Shown here piece by piece: positions 24,476 to 36,090 of a stretch of 56,271 bases of DNA. Each line of letters starts with the position of its first letter. The stretch's first letter is position 1. Under the pieces are notes generated by a model. It was not told the origin of the DNA and did no database searches. It saw only the letters and a program-made list of their open reading frames with translations. This DNA comes from Priapulus caudatus (Eukaryota; Priapulida; Priapulimorpha; Priapulimorphida; Priapulidae): assembly GCF_000485595.1 (NCBI RefSeq), contig NW_014577368.1, positions 216,527 to 272,797 of the forward strand, read 5' to 3'. Made by a program: the position numbers and the translations under genes.

Positions 24476-24831
24476 CGTTTGTACCATGTCTGCCTAAATC
24501 AAATTGCAAATGAAATTTCAGTCAATGAGTACAGTACACTCACTGTACACGCACACGCGAAATGCAACGTCGTATTATAATGAAAACGAGAACTCGTTCA
24601 ACGGGGACCTTATTGCATTGCATGTATAAGCATACTTCTACTTATACCCGTAACCGTTTATCCATCCCTTTCGCAACAGGAGCGAAGCTTCCCTGTTGTC
24701 GAGCGAAGGTCGACCCGGCTAGATCTATTGTGGTGCATGAATTATGAATACAAATACAACATTTCGCGATTACGCGTAGCACGAAGCAATATGTCTCTTT
24801 AATACTTTATAAGTTTATTACTACTTTAATA

Positions 24832-25164
24832 TTATAGAGCGGTGCAACACGATACACTTTGCAGGTCTGTGTTGACAGCATAGCATTCGCGTCCATGAAA
24901 AATACATGCACGATTGCTGAGCCTAATCTGGTGGATGCTTCTCTTCTGAATGTGTAGGTTGATACCTGCATGTGCAGTCATGCAGGTATTCCAGACCTTT
25001 GTTTTCCTGGCAGCAAGTTTGCAGAATTGATGTACCGATGTTGCGTTTAGTCCTCGATCCGCCTGCTGAGACATTCGGGGCTGCAGATTAACGTCAATGT
25101 TCACCCAACGCATAAACAGTATCAAGAGCGTATAAAGAAGGAGAGCGTACAATGCTGAAACCAT
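24832..25164 (-). CDS. Possible small secreted cysteine-containing protein
   Basis: The 110-codon frame starts with a signal-peptide-like segment (MVSALYALLLYTLLILFMRW). The mature part has six cysteines spaced C-x12-C, then C-x6-C-x11-CC, and a basic site IQKRS between the two groups. That is the general look of a secreted peptide precursor. It is not the insulin pattern, because the CC pair lies at the C-terminal end. I recognise no family. The start region overlaps a short inverted repeat (25133-25186), no splice or promoter evidence is visible, and a frame of this length can occur by chance. Confidence 0.2.
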   Translation of the reverse strand: MVSALYALLLYTLLILFMRWVNIDVNLQPRMSQQADRGLNATSVHQFCKLAARKTKVWNTCMTAHAGINLHIQKRSIHQIRLSNRACIFHGRECYAVNTDLQSVSCCTAL

Positions 25165-25426
25165 GTTGCAGTATTAGTCGAATTAAGAAAAGAGACAGTC
25201 GCAGTCAGCAGGTATCTCGAGTGGGTTTTCGGCGAAAATACCAGATTACCAGATTTTCACTGCTCATTATCTCAGCGTAGGGGCATCGTAGGGACATGCG
25301 GTTTGTTTTATATTAACAAGGTATGACAGCTGATCAATAATACTGCAAAGAATCGTCAAAATAAAACGGGGAAAGTTTATTAATTCGACTAATACTGCAA
25401 CATGGTTTCAGCATTTCACCGTTGTA
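25133..25426. repeat. Inverted repeat with ~45-bp arms
   Basis: The left arm (about 25140-25185) contains TGCTGAAACCATGTTGCAGT and AGTCGAATTAA. The right arm (about 25379-25432) is its complement and has an extra short segment near GTACGCTC. The loop is about 190 bp. It could be the ends of a small mobile element. Confidence 0.6.
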
Positions 25427-25539
25427 CGCTCTTCTTCTTACTACGCTCTTACTTCTTACTACGTATATATCTCTGTCCCTGCGATTTACGGTTCGAGCAG
25501 GTTTAAAATAATGAGGAGAAATTCGACCTTTCGGCACAT

Positions 25540-27065
25540 ACTCAATAAGGCATCACGTGTGTAAATCTGTCAGTCAGCGTAGGGATAGGGTTAAGTAACA
25601 GGTATTTGGCATACGTGTAAAGCCGTTTTATTTGTTATTTCTCGAATGAAACACGGTGGACTGTATTTGGGGTTATTTTCAAAATCTAATGCCCGCAAGG
25701 AGGCACACGCTTTTCACTAATTTTTGTGGTTCTAGCGAAAATCCGTTTTTTACGCCAGTGGATGAACATTTTAGTCAACAACATATATGCTGAGCCTTGT
25801 TTGGCAATTGAGCGGGTGTCATTGTATTTTATTGGCTGATTTATTATAATTTCACCGATTTATTCATGAGAATCAGCGTGGTACGGCAGCCAATTGGAAA
25901 TGATTTGCATCTGTGATATCATATTAAATGCAGTTTCGCAGCTGCGCAGAGAACTAGTGGTGGCACCTAGCAGCAGCGATCGCTAACTAAATTGTATCGG
26001 TAAGCTGTATGCATAGCTATCTGTGCAAGAAATGTGCGTGGAGGCATGCAAGAATGGTCTATAGAATTGCACATGTATGGATTTTGTCAGTGCGTACATT
26101 ACGTTATTTGGAAGAGAAGTATAGCAAGCAGGGTTTTTAGTACACGATTCTAATCGAACGCGGCTGCCTGCAAGGTCCATATGAACAATGGCCATTCGAT
26201 TATATATGTGATTTATTGTTTACACCAATAAGTTGCTGTTTGTAACTTACAGCAACACACGCCTGTAAGTTACCGTTAGGTCATGCTGCATTCTCTGCAT
26301 GTCCAGTTACGAGATAAGTAGCTGGTCGCGTACATCTACAAACCGTGCAGATATCTCATGGGAATGTTATTTTATCATAAATCCATGTAATTAGCCTGTT
26401 AGTTTTAGCAATAGGAAATTGCCTATAATTACATGGATGTCTTAGAAAATACTTTTATATTATCATAAAATCCGACGAACCTTTTCCATGCAAGTACAAA
26501 TATAGACTGCACATAAAATTACACATTATTAGCTTATACATCAATGTCTTTACAAGGTATTGCTTGGTCATTTACATCCCTGAGACCATAAGCGTTCTCA
26601 TAGTCCTTCACAATATTGAAGAAACGAATTAAGAACCGCGCGGAAATCAGCCCCTATTTGCCGTGACAATCAAAACCAATTAGATTTCGAGCACTGTGTT
26701 AATTAACAGCACCCATTGAAGAGTTTTCCTGTACCTACTGGTTTGTTATAGCACGCATTCATCGACCACTGTTTGGCTCCATGGCTATGCCGTTGTTACT
26801 GATGTCGACTCGACTCGTGTGCCATTATTATCTAGACGGAAAATGGCAAAAAAAAACTTTGCTTTGGTGCAGACGGTAGCTGGTCACAGTGCAGCTGAGT
26901 GCAGCCCTATAATGGCTTCTCCTCCCCATCTATCATGCGGATTTATTACATATGAACTGGAACAAATATAAAGCCGTACATGTAACGTTGATATTTTGCA
27001 GTTAATCCACGTATTTGTGATGTAATTTGGTAATATCACAAATGCGCAAGACCAATTTTTATGTA
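25540..27065. other. No gene seen; small hairpin at 26381-26437
   Basis: ATCCATGTAATTA pairs with TAATTACATGGAT across about 30 bp (26381-26437). No supported coding frame or RNA gene was found. Confidence 0.5.
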
Positions 27066-27069
27066 GTAG

Positions 27070-27262
27070 TAATGAATGTTTAATGATGATGCTGATTATT
27101 GAAATTGTGATGATAAAATGCTGTTGATGTTGTTGTTGATAATGATGATGATGATGATGATATGGACGATGATGATGATGATGATGATAGCTGCTGCTGC
27201 TGATGATAGCTGCTGCTGCTGATGATAGCTGCTGCTGATGATGATGGTGATAATAATATAAA
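27070..27262 (+). repeat. (GAT)n and (GCT)n trinucleotide repeat region
   Basis: Runs of GATGATGAT alternate with GATAGCTGCTGCT blocks. The Ser- and Gln-rich - strand frame at 27080-27469 is a translation of this repeat. Confidence 0.9.
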
Positions 27263-27499
27263 TTTTAAAGACTGGAATGTGTGTTTCACACTGGAGATTT
27301 TTTCACGCATAAAACAGTTTTTTACTGGAGATAAGAATCTTCGGCCTTGTGAAAAGCATATCCGCGTATGACAGGTCTGTCTGTTGGATCCAGCAGTGCT
27401 GCATATTTCATAATAGTAAGCTGTGGTATAGTAGTAAATCGTGTTTGTAATTTGTATGCATATATGCAATATTCATTACTCCGGAGACAAAACATAATC

Positions 27500-28630
27500 T
27501 AGTCTGGAGACAGCTCCAAGTGAACTACAGTACTGTTAAACCGGGATATATATTTCGCCCACTGTTCTGCTTTGCCTTCTTCGTAACGTAGGCAGCAGAG
27601 GTTTCTCCATTTCGTTTTTTTGAGCTGGTGTTTCGTAGCTAATTGGAACCCGTTTCTGCAGCAGTATCGTGCACGATCGTCACAGAAAATACAGGGTACG
27701 TGCATGGCTGTTAACAAACGAAACGCGTACTGAATTGTCACTCGTTGCATGACTGGCAGTTTCGTGTGATCGGGCACACAGTTGCGCGAGAGAGGATTCC
27801 AGACTTAGAGGTGTTCTTAAACGAGTTCGTTAATCAATGTATGGTGACATTTGATAAAGTGACAGGAAATGCATATAACAACATATAATATGGGCATGTA
27901 AGTTAAGTATTGTCCATCAACAGGTCGCTACACCAAACAATACCACTATACCAGATTCTGTGCAACCAAGATGCCTGAGATACGTGGTTAAAGTATCGTA
28001 TGCAAGGAAGGTTCTGTGCACTGTAAGAATATCCTAAAATCGCGCCGGAATGCGATGAAACATGTCCAGCCTAAATGACTCCGGCATGAAGCTACAACTT
28101 TATCCGCATAAAAGCGATTAGCTTCACAGACAAATCAAGCCAGTCGCCGAGCCCCTGTTCTCCGCTAATGGAGCCAGCATTTGTGTTCATATTTATCCGG
28201 CTTCTCTCCTCGTGCATGTTGCCCTACTAACCGTGGTTAGTCTAGGACTCCAAAATGCCGACTTCTGTCTTCCAGATCTCCTGCAATATTTCACTGTGTA
28301 TCAAACGCGTTTTGTGATAGTGTTGCAAATCGGTGCATTCCCCATCGTGTGCCGTAAAAAGAGCATTAGCATTAAAATGAAACATGGAAGCATGTAACTG
28401 CAACAAAAACGCGACGAGATGTGTTCGTCTTGGTCTGGATTTAAGCACGGCAGGTGCACCCTAGGGGCTAAGACATTCCTTGGTCGCATCTATCTTGCAG
28501 ACGCAAATCTCGAATATGAATTTACGGGGGTATTAAAAATCCTTCGCTGTTTTGCGCGTCGAGTGCATGTGTCGGAGGAGATTTACTTGACAATGATAAT
28601 TAGATAGCGCACGAGTAAATACTAATAGGT
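27500..28630. other. No gene established
   Basis: Several short frames occur on both strands (27499-27777 minus, 28212-28397 plus, 28242-28489 minus). They overlap one another and have no recognisable domain, so I leave them out. Confidence 0.45.
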
Positions 28631-28634
28631 TGTA

Positions 28635-30455
28635 TTTTTAGCTCACCTTGACATCGTCAAGCTGAGCTATTGCCATGGGTAGTCGTCCGTCGTACGTCCG
28701 TCCGTCCGTCCGTCCGTCAACATTTGGCTACGGTCAACGATAACTCAGGAACCGTTTGACCCACATGTTTGAAATTGGGTATAGTTGTTACTGCTATGCT
28801 CCCATATTTAATGTCCTATTTTGGAGCACGCCAGTCGACGTACTTTCGAGCCACGGCAATTTTTTGGCAAAAATGGGAATTGCCATTAGTCAGTTGAGGT
28901 TCAACGGACTTTGCTCATTTTTGGTCTGTGAATGAATAAGGGATAGGGGTTTTGATATTAAAAAAAAAAAATGCAGAATTAGGTACGGTTGTCGGCAAAT
29001 TATAATAAGCATATTATATAACACGCAGGATAACAAACATCTGTGGTGGTCACACCGTCTGTGTTTTGACAAGATTTCATTGGCAAGTATCGTAACTGCA
29101 AAATTCTGCAATGTAAACATATTATATGTATAACATTATTATTGAAATACGTTGATGATAGCCATCTGGCATACGTCAATGCAGGCGTAGAACGCATAAT
29201 CGCCTGTCCCCGTCCGTGCGCCGTATCCGTCCGCCCGCCGTCGCCGTCCCGTCGCGTCGTCGCAGAGGCGTCCCGTCCGTCAACCAAGACGAAGTTGGGC
29301 ACAAATCTAACCGCTCGGGCGTACGGTCACGATTTCTGGGACCTGGGGGGTAATCCGAAAAACGAGTTGGATGCGAGCTGGGGGTCCAAAGGTAAGAGGC
29401 TTTAAAAGAAGGGGGAACATTCACTTCCTTAACCTTAAGAGTATTACGGGAGGAAATGCAGAATTGCGGCACAAACTAACCCGACAAGCTGCGACCTAGG
29501 CTGCGTGATACGTAGTGTATAGGCACATGTAAGGAAAAAAGCCGATCCACTAGGCCGCAATGGCTGAGTCCACAGGGTCAATGAGGTCAATGGGCCGGGG
29601 AGGGGCATCGGCACGCACAGAGGCAGAATTTTAGACATTTCGAGAGCGAGCTGGGGTCTACGGAAGATGAAAAACTTTTTGTTTGCAGGCAGTGACTCTA
29701 GCATTTTTATGGCATCATTGAAGACCGGCACCATGAACATCTACTTTCTGGCTGACGAGCGAGGTAAGTGCAGATAACCCGTTTTGGACCACAAGAGGAG
29801 GGTTCAAACATGGATTTGTGAACTGTCGTGTTAGAAAATAAGAATTTGACTGCCGGTTTGCCTAGTAAATCTATTCATCCTGATGTATGAGGCTATACAA
29901 TTCAGCAGGAAATTTCAGTTGCAAAGCTAAATTTGGTTAAAGAAGGTTTATGGCTCCTTAATCGTATGAATTTTATGCATTCTGTACTGTCACTATGTTA
30001 CATGTCACGGTATGGCCCACTCCATGGCTACGCCAGGCAGTGTGGATGTACCCTGTGTAGTTTTGCCTGCGTTCCATTGTTACAGTGCACGCCTCTCTAT
30101 GCGCGCGACAAAGAAAAAAAAAACCAGCCTGCAGCTGTGCGTAGGTAAAATGGATGAGTGCTTCGACTATTTGTCTTGGAAATACGTTGTTGCTACTCAC
30201 GTATGATGGGAGCTGGTCGATCTATTATCTGAAGAACACTTAAACGTACGCGCCAGTCTCGTGGCAACTTTCATAATGAGCCCAACGAACCATTCCCTTT
30301 GAGAAGGTTCCTGAACCATCCCTGTACATATCCACCTGTTCGCTGTGTATGTGAACACATTTGGGACAACAGGGTTACCGATAAACCCACCACTCACCAC
30401 AGAGTCACCCCCGCAGTAGATTAAATGAGGGCGTGTCTGCTGACCGCGGCGCAGC
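28635..30455 (+). mobile_element. TTTTTAGCTCA-family repeat, longest copy
   Basis: It begins TTTTTAGCTCACCTTGACAT, followed by a (CGTC)n stretch (28688-28718) and AACGATAACTCAGGAACCGT. It continues through the shared blocks to CACCACAGAGTCACC and GCAGTAGATTAAATGAG. A second GCCATCTGGCATACGTC start-like segment at about 29160 mirrors the internal start in the 18127 copy, so the element is composite. No intact ORF is present; frames on either strand within it are fortuitous. Confidence 0.75.
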
Positions 30456-30459
30456 TGTT

Positions 30460-31115
30460 ATTAATTTATATAAAAAATTCTGCCTAAGATAACATCAAAA
30501 AGGCGAGGTAAGGCGCCATCTACCCGTCCCAGAATTGTGATCATTTTGTGTTAAAAATATTTAATTTTATATATAATATTATTTATATTTCACAGCCTAA
30601 AAATAACATACTACATTATAAGAGTAGTAGTAAGGGCCAGTTCTCGCATATACTACTGTTCGGTTTCTATAAGTACTCGAGTGTGCTCAAGTTAAGGACT
30701 TCTTCTCACCCACGATCATTTGTGTCTTTTTTGTGGTGCACCTACAGTAACGTGTCATTGACGTGATTAGCCACGTCATTTACCTTGTTTGACGGTTGTT
30801 CATATTTGTGCAAGTAAGAGGTAAGTGTAACAGTGCCTGTCAGTTAGTTTAATATAGATTTGAACCTCGATGTTTAATATTTAATATTGCTTCATATAAT
30901 GCGCCCTTTTCTCTTCCTTTAATGTCATTTATTTCCGCGCTCTGCTATACTGTACCATATAACCAGTCAGAGTAGATTGTCAAAGCATGTTTTCATTTGC
31001 TGAGGATTTATGCATAGTGTGTATCGTTTAGTAACGTTGTAAGTCTGAACAGTGGTAACCGGTAGTTTAAAGGAATAATAGCTTATCTGACTTATGCAGA
31101 AGTTGAGCGAAGCTA
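30460..31115. other. No gene seen
   Basis: AT-rich sequence without a supported ORF or repeat boundary. Confidence 0.5.
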
Positions 31116-31118
31116 CAC

Positions 31119-31936
31119 CGGTAACTGCAGCCTTGTGTAGTTATAAGTACAGTTACCTTATAGCCAAACGCGTTGAATAGTATTTTCCAATATACTGCTG
31201 AAAACTACTCAAGAAATGTCAAGTGAAATCCGCAGTCCAAAGAAACATTGACGATGACTTGGTTACAGTTTGCAGAGGAAACCGCATACGGCGAAACGGG
31301 TGTGATACAGATTTATAGTGCACCGGACATTTTCGCACGCGTGCTCGGCCGTACGCAATGCTAGCGATAGTACAGTACCGTAACTGTATACGTAACAGTA
31401 GCTCTGATTGTAATGATCGTGGAATCCACGTACGAATCACGGACGCTCGTGATAATGAAGTAGGCTGTGTTGGGGGTCAACACTATGGGGGGATCGCGGA
31501 CTAACCACGGCCACAGACTAAACATGGAAAGCAGACGGCACTACGCGTATTTACGTATATTGGTCAAACGAATACACCTGTGTTCGAAATTGAAGACATG
31601 TGGGTACCCGTTCATTAGCACCCACGGTTATTAACTTGTGCCTCAATGCCGAGAATATACCCAGAGATACATTCTACTAGCTCATTAGTCGTTATATAGC
31701 ATCCCGGTACAAACAATTCTCTGCTCAACACCCGTAGCAACATGTGACGTCACCTAACCGAATTCGAGGCTATTTTGCTTGGCAACCAATTTAGCGTTGG
31801 CGCCAGATTACCAGATTTACGGTTTTCAATTAGACATTTCTTAGTAATTAGCAGTGCTATTGGACAAACTAATACGCGTTTGGCTATAAGGTAATGTACT
31901 TATTAACTACACAAGGTGCCAGTTACTGTAGCATTC
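31119..31936. mobile_element. ~0.8-kb element with ~105-bp imperfect inverted ends
   Basis: The left arm (about 31119-31225) contains CCTTGTGTAGTTATAAGTAC, ACCTTATAGCCAAACGCGT and AAGAAATGTC. The right arm (about 31828-31936) is the complement, with small indels. Outer ends read CGGTAACTGCAGCC and CAGTAACTGGCACC. No transposase frame is present and no clean target duplication was found, so the limits are approximate. Confidence 0.65.
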
Positions 31937-31939
31937 GTC

Positions 31940-32890
31940 AACTTTGCATAATCAATGGGCCTATTATGCCTTTAATCGTTTTAAACTTTGGATTTTAATA
32001 TTCAAAGTTTGCTTCTGTCTCGCTCTTGGAACGACGCGCATATGTGCCTCCAGTAATTCATTGCTATCTCTGTATAGGTTTCTGCCTTTAGATTCGTGTA
32101 ACGCTTCAAGTAGTCCAAATTGATTATTGCTTTTCGAGATATTATATTGTGGGGATGATATAACTAGTGAGTCTAGGACCAGTAGAATGGCGCGGGTCTC
32201 GGTTGACGTCACAAATGCCGCATCACTGATCAGTGTGAATCCGCTGTGAATACGCATGCCTTTGGCTACGATGTGTTCTTGCGATGTTAATAATTGCTTG
32301 CTGTTGACTACGAATCGATATTCTATTGTCATGCTATTGCTATGCTGTTGATTGCTTGCTATTGCTTGTTGTGCTGTTCATTATCAATCTCATATATTTG
32401 TCATTCATCATGATCACCCAGTCTTCCCGTATTTTGTACGTATATAAACTCGCGAATCGCGAATGCCTATTTGTCTCACAATTTCATCAAACTGTCTGCG
32501 GGTGCCTTATTGTGGTTAAAATTGCAGGATAGACTATGCGCAATTACGGGGGGAGCTACTGTCAATGTCTATTTAGACTATTTCCATGGTTGCCTAATTA
32601 CGTAAGTCTAAGATTATTGATATGTTATCGCGCTTGCCATACCGACTATATCGGCTATCAATCGACAGATACCATCGGTTGTTCTTCCGCTAGCCCTTTA
32701 CTTCGCTCCCGGTACAAGTCTATATGGGTAGAGACTGAGTTATGGCCGTGATGCTCTTGTAAGTCTGCGAACCTTTGCTGGTGCAGTATCATACGAACGC
32801 GTGTATACCTCCGGCTATAGGAGAAACTGACATGTTTTTCTAGTGAGCAATCGATGGGCGTAGGTTGGGAGTGGCAACAAAGGGTTGTGA
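31940..32890. other. No gene established; 122-codon frame on the - strand
   Basis: A - strand frame at 31964-32332 has moderately protein-like composition, but no domain, splice context or homologue that I recognise. It may be chance. The remainder has no clear features. Confidence 0.4.
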
Positions 32891-33419
32891 TGCTCCGTGT
32901 ACATTTTAGGCGAAGAAATGTTCAGCGCTGCTACTCTCGCAAATTGCATCGCGTTCGTATCAGCTTGATCCATGCCCCTGTTCGCTGCGTACCCGCCTGT
33001 ACAAAATATTTTACCACGTTGGAACGTTCCCTGGTTCGAAATCTCGAGTTTTTCGAAATTGTCAATTGGTTATCGATGGAAATGTGACATTTCATGTATG
33101 GAATCCCGAGCGTTTGTTTACATCTAACGTATAGTGGCAAAATATTGGGATAAACTCAGCAGTAACAAGAAAGAGCGGGACAATGCTATCTGTGTTTTCA
33201 GGTTGCATATATATGTAAGAGAGTCACTACCAATCTGCCATACGCGTAGGCATACACCTATCGCCCCTTCTTTCAATGTACCACGTGTCGTGGGAAGAGG
33301 GAGGTGGTATCCGTGTGACTATAGCCGTAGATATCTATCCGTAATAGTAATATCCGGATCCGTAATAATAATATCCTGATAATATCCATAGTAATATCCG
33401 TGTTTGGGCTGCGTGTGTG

Positions 33420-33610
33420 AGTGCTTGGGGGGAGTATGAATGCGTGTTCGTGTGTTTGTCTGTGTGCGTGCACGCGCGTGCGTGCGTGCGTACGCGCGTA
33501 TCTGTGGTGGTGGTTGGAGTGGTAAGCGTATGTGTAAGTGTGTGTACGTGTGTGTGTGCGTGCGTTCGTTCGTTCGTGCGTGCGTGCGTGCGTGTATATG
33601 CGTGCATGCG
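33420..33610 (+). repeat. TGCG microsatellite, copy 1
   Basis: Interrupted GTGTGTG, TGCG and TTCG units; duplicated at 40625-40815. Overlapping frames on both strands are repeat translations. Confidence 0.9.
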
Positions 33611-33693
33611 CGTTATATTCAAAAATAATGTCGCATTTAGCACATAAGTCGCAGGACCAATTTCGAACCCTGCCAGTTGCCAAGCGCCGGCAG

Positions 33694-33703
33694 CCTATAT
33701 AGG
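33694..33703 (+). promoter_or_regulatory. Perfect CArG box (SRF-type site), copy 1
   Basis: CCTATATAGG fits the CC(A/T)6GG consensus bound by serum response factor. It lies about 485 bp upstream of the candidate exon at 34179 in CpG-rich sequence. Its identical copy is at 40899-40908. The TATATA core could equally act as a TATA element. Function is inferred only. Confidence 0.35.
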
Positions 33704-34178
33704 TGCACCTGCGCAGCCATTCCCTGCGCAACGTACTCCGCATAGAGAGGACCCAGGCGCTCTACTGTGACCCGACCCCGTATCATCGAATCCCGTGCTT
33801 CGTCATCTCACATGATCCACGCAGCACGTGGCTCATCGCTAATGTGTCATATATTGGCAGCGCGGGCGGCTTTGCGGAGGCTGCGTGCTCCGTCCCCGCA
33901 TCTCCGCGTAAGCATCGTCGGCCAGCGTTCGCCTACGCAGCTAGGCCTCAACTGCGTCGGCCATTTTAGTATTGATCTCCCGAGGCAGGCAGCGCTCCCG
34001 CAAAACAACCCGTGTGCGACTGATTTTACCCGTAGCATACACACGACAGACATACGCACACACACACACACTGACAGAGATCGCCGCAGCGAAAGTACGG
34101 CAAGTCGTTCTGTTTACGCCGTTGCAAGTCAGCTTGCCATACTGGTTTGTTTTCGGGAGAACTGCGACTCGCTGCAGG

Positions 34179-34229
34179 ATGATGCAGGAAACATCCATTC
34201 CTCCGGGAAGCCCTGACATAACCACGAAG
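34179..34229 (+). CDS. Candidate NDRG first coding exon, duplicated copy
   Basis: Identical to the candidate exon at 41384-41434: ATG ATG, 17 codons (MMQETSIPPGSPDITTK) and a GTATGG donor in phase 0. Being farther from the rest of the gene, this copy is either an alternative promoter and first exon, an orphan left by the duplication, or an assembly artefact. Confidence 0.35.
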
Positions 34230-34264
34230 GTATGGGCGAGCGAACGCGAGGGGAGGAGAGGTGG

Positions 34265-34390
34265 GCGGTAGCGGTGAATGTGAGTGCGTGCATGTGAGTG
34301 TGAGTGCGTGTGTGTGTGCGCGCGCGCGTGCGTGCGTGCGTGCGTGCGTGTGCGTGCGTGCGCGTGCGTGCGTGCGTGTGCGTATGTATT
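34265..34390 (+). repeat. GTGCGTGC microsatellite, copy 1
   Basis: Begins 36 bp downstream of the candidate exon donor, with a GCGCGCGCG core and TGCG units. The second copy is at 41470-41595. Confidence 0.9.
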
Positions 34391-34969
34391 CACACACAGG
34401 ATGGTGTGTCGTGAAGGCGTGGCATTGTTGTTAGTGTGTGATTGCGTAGCGTGGGCGGCGATGGCACGTATGGTTTCTTCATCAGCTGATAGCTCTACAC
34501 GATCATGTAGCTCTTCGCATCGCATTCACTTCTCTTCCGTTCATTTCCTTCCCTTCGCTCCTCCTTCTTTCAGCCCAGCTCCGCGCTTTGCCCTAGCACA
34601 GGTTTCCTCCACCCGTTTCCTTTACCCGGTTTCCTCCGTCTGTGGCAGTGCAAAAAAAAGCTGTGATTGTATTGTTCAATGTTGCTAGTGCGATATAGCC
34701 GCTTAACTACATTCCCTGTATGATGTACGTATGTCCCCATGATGTGTGGTACTGTGTACAGGGGCTGTGTTCTTTCACCTCTAGTAGAGAGCTAATGGCT
34801 ATGGTGGTGGACAGTTGTACGTATATGTATGCGGCCGCTCTGTGTGATGTGTGCAGAGATTCACTGATCACATGCGTGCCGTAAATAAAATAACGTCATG
34901 AGTGTCATAGTACAGTACCATATCTTATTAGTCTATATATATTATGGCACTCCTGATAACGTACAGCAT

Positions 34970-35010
<41 letters not shown>
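34970..35010 (+). repeat. (CAG)13 repeat, copy 1
   Basis: Thirteen uninterrupted CAG units plus CA. The second copy at 42175-42215 has exactly the same number. It falls in the putative first intron or upstream region and is not in a credible frame. Confidence 0.95.
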
Positions 35011-35012
<2 letters not shown>

Positions 35013-35453
35013 GGTATAGCTGAAATTACAAGGTAATAAATGAGGAAATAACAATTAATTTAAATGATGAGACGATAATGATAACTGCGGTTTATACTAC
35101 CGCTCTGCGTGGCACGCGTGTAGATGGGACGGTGCGATCCTATTACAAATGCAGTAACCGCTGCTAACTGGCTGGTGAAGATAACGGCTGTATTCGGCGA
35201 GCGCGTCCACAAATATTAATATTTCATCGCCTCGCTTTAATATCTGCTTGACCCAGATTATCTTGCGCGTGTGCAATTTGCCTAAGCTTTACGTAGAGGA
35301 GTAGCGTATACTTGCTTGCTCTCCCTTTTGGCGTGATCGAGCTTACACGTAGCGGCTCAATAGATGAGAGTGGATACTTAGGACGGGTTAGTCCGGCCGG
35401 CTGATGCGAACGGTCAGTGATAATTACGCCGTGGATTCGTGCATGCATGTTAT

Positions 35454-35591
35454 CAGGAGTGAATAATAATAGACTCTTATAATATAATAGTAATAGTAGA
35501 GAGTAATATAATAATAATAACTTATTCCTAATAACTTATTCCTAATAACTTAATCCTTACAACTATTAATAAGAACTCTTATTCACTTCTG
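35454..35591. mobile_element. 138-bp MITE flanked by ATGTTAT, copy 1
   Basis: The left end CAGGAGTGAATAA and right end (reverse complement CAGAAGTGAATAA) are inverted repeats. Direct ATGTTAT copies flank it (35447-35453 and 35592-35598). The interior is AT-rich with TATTCCTAATAACT repeats. It shares ends and flank with the 1.0-kb element at 883-1883. Confidence 0.75.
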
Positions 35592-36029
35592 ATGTTATCA
35601 TCAGACGCCGCGGTCCTGCCATGGCCACTGGATAGATGCTCGGGCGGCGGCGTGTGGGGGGGGGGGCAAGATCGATATTTCACTCGAGGCACGAAGGCGC
35701 CATTATCCAAGCTAGCTGCTGCTATTGTCCTGCAAGCTAGGGCCGCGAATTTTTTTCCCGCTGAGGTCGGCGAGTGCGAAGAGAAGGCTCATGCAGGACA
35801 TGCGATGAATTTCCGGGGCGGTGTCGATATGCAGTAGATATCATTTCTGTCGGGCTCTGTCCTTATTACTGTGTCGGGGGCTGGTGTGTTCGGAAGAAAC
35901 ACGAATAAAATCGCAGGCTGCAGAAAATGAGCGCAGAAAAATGCGCGAATCGGAAACGCCCGGCGGTGGTGTAAATTACTGTTGAAGATCAACGACTGAC
36001 TGCGCAATGAGAATTCCGTCCGTGGTGTG

Positions 36030-36090
36030 TGAATGCGTCTGTGCGCGCGTGTGTGCGTGCGTGCGTGCGTTCGTTCATGCGTGCGTGTAC
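36030..36090 (+). repeat. TGCG microsatellite, copy 1
   Basis: CTGTGCGCGCGTGTGTGCG followed by TGCG and TTCG units; duplicated at 43235-43295. Confidence 0.85.

Noticed and set aside
24832-25164. Insulin/relaxin-like peptide
   Set aside because: The cysteine order (C-x12-C, C-x6-C-x11-CC) does not fit the insulin B and A chain pattern.
27080-27469. Ser/Gln/His-rich - strand frame
   Set aside because: Translation of the GAT/GCT trinucleotide repeats.
28681-28720. CRISPR-like array
   Set aside because: It is a simple CGTC microsatellite within a dispersed repeat, with no spacers.
31964-32332. 122-codon - strand frame as a gene
   Set aside because: Composition is passable but no family, splice context or neighbouring exon supports it.
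33655-33710. tRNA gene suggested by a TTCGAACCC word
   Set aside because: No matching acceptor, D or anticodon stems could be drawn around it.
33941-34525. 194-codon - strand frame (and copy at 41146-41730)
   Set aside because: Its middle is microsatellite translation (THARTHAR) and it lies opposite the candidate exon.
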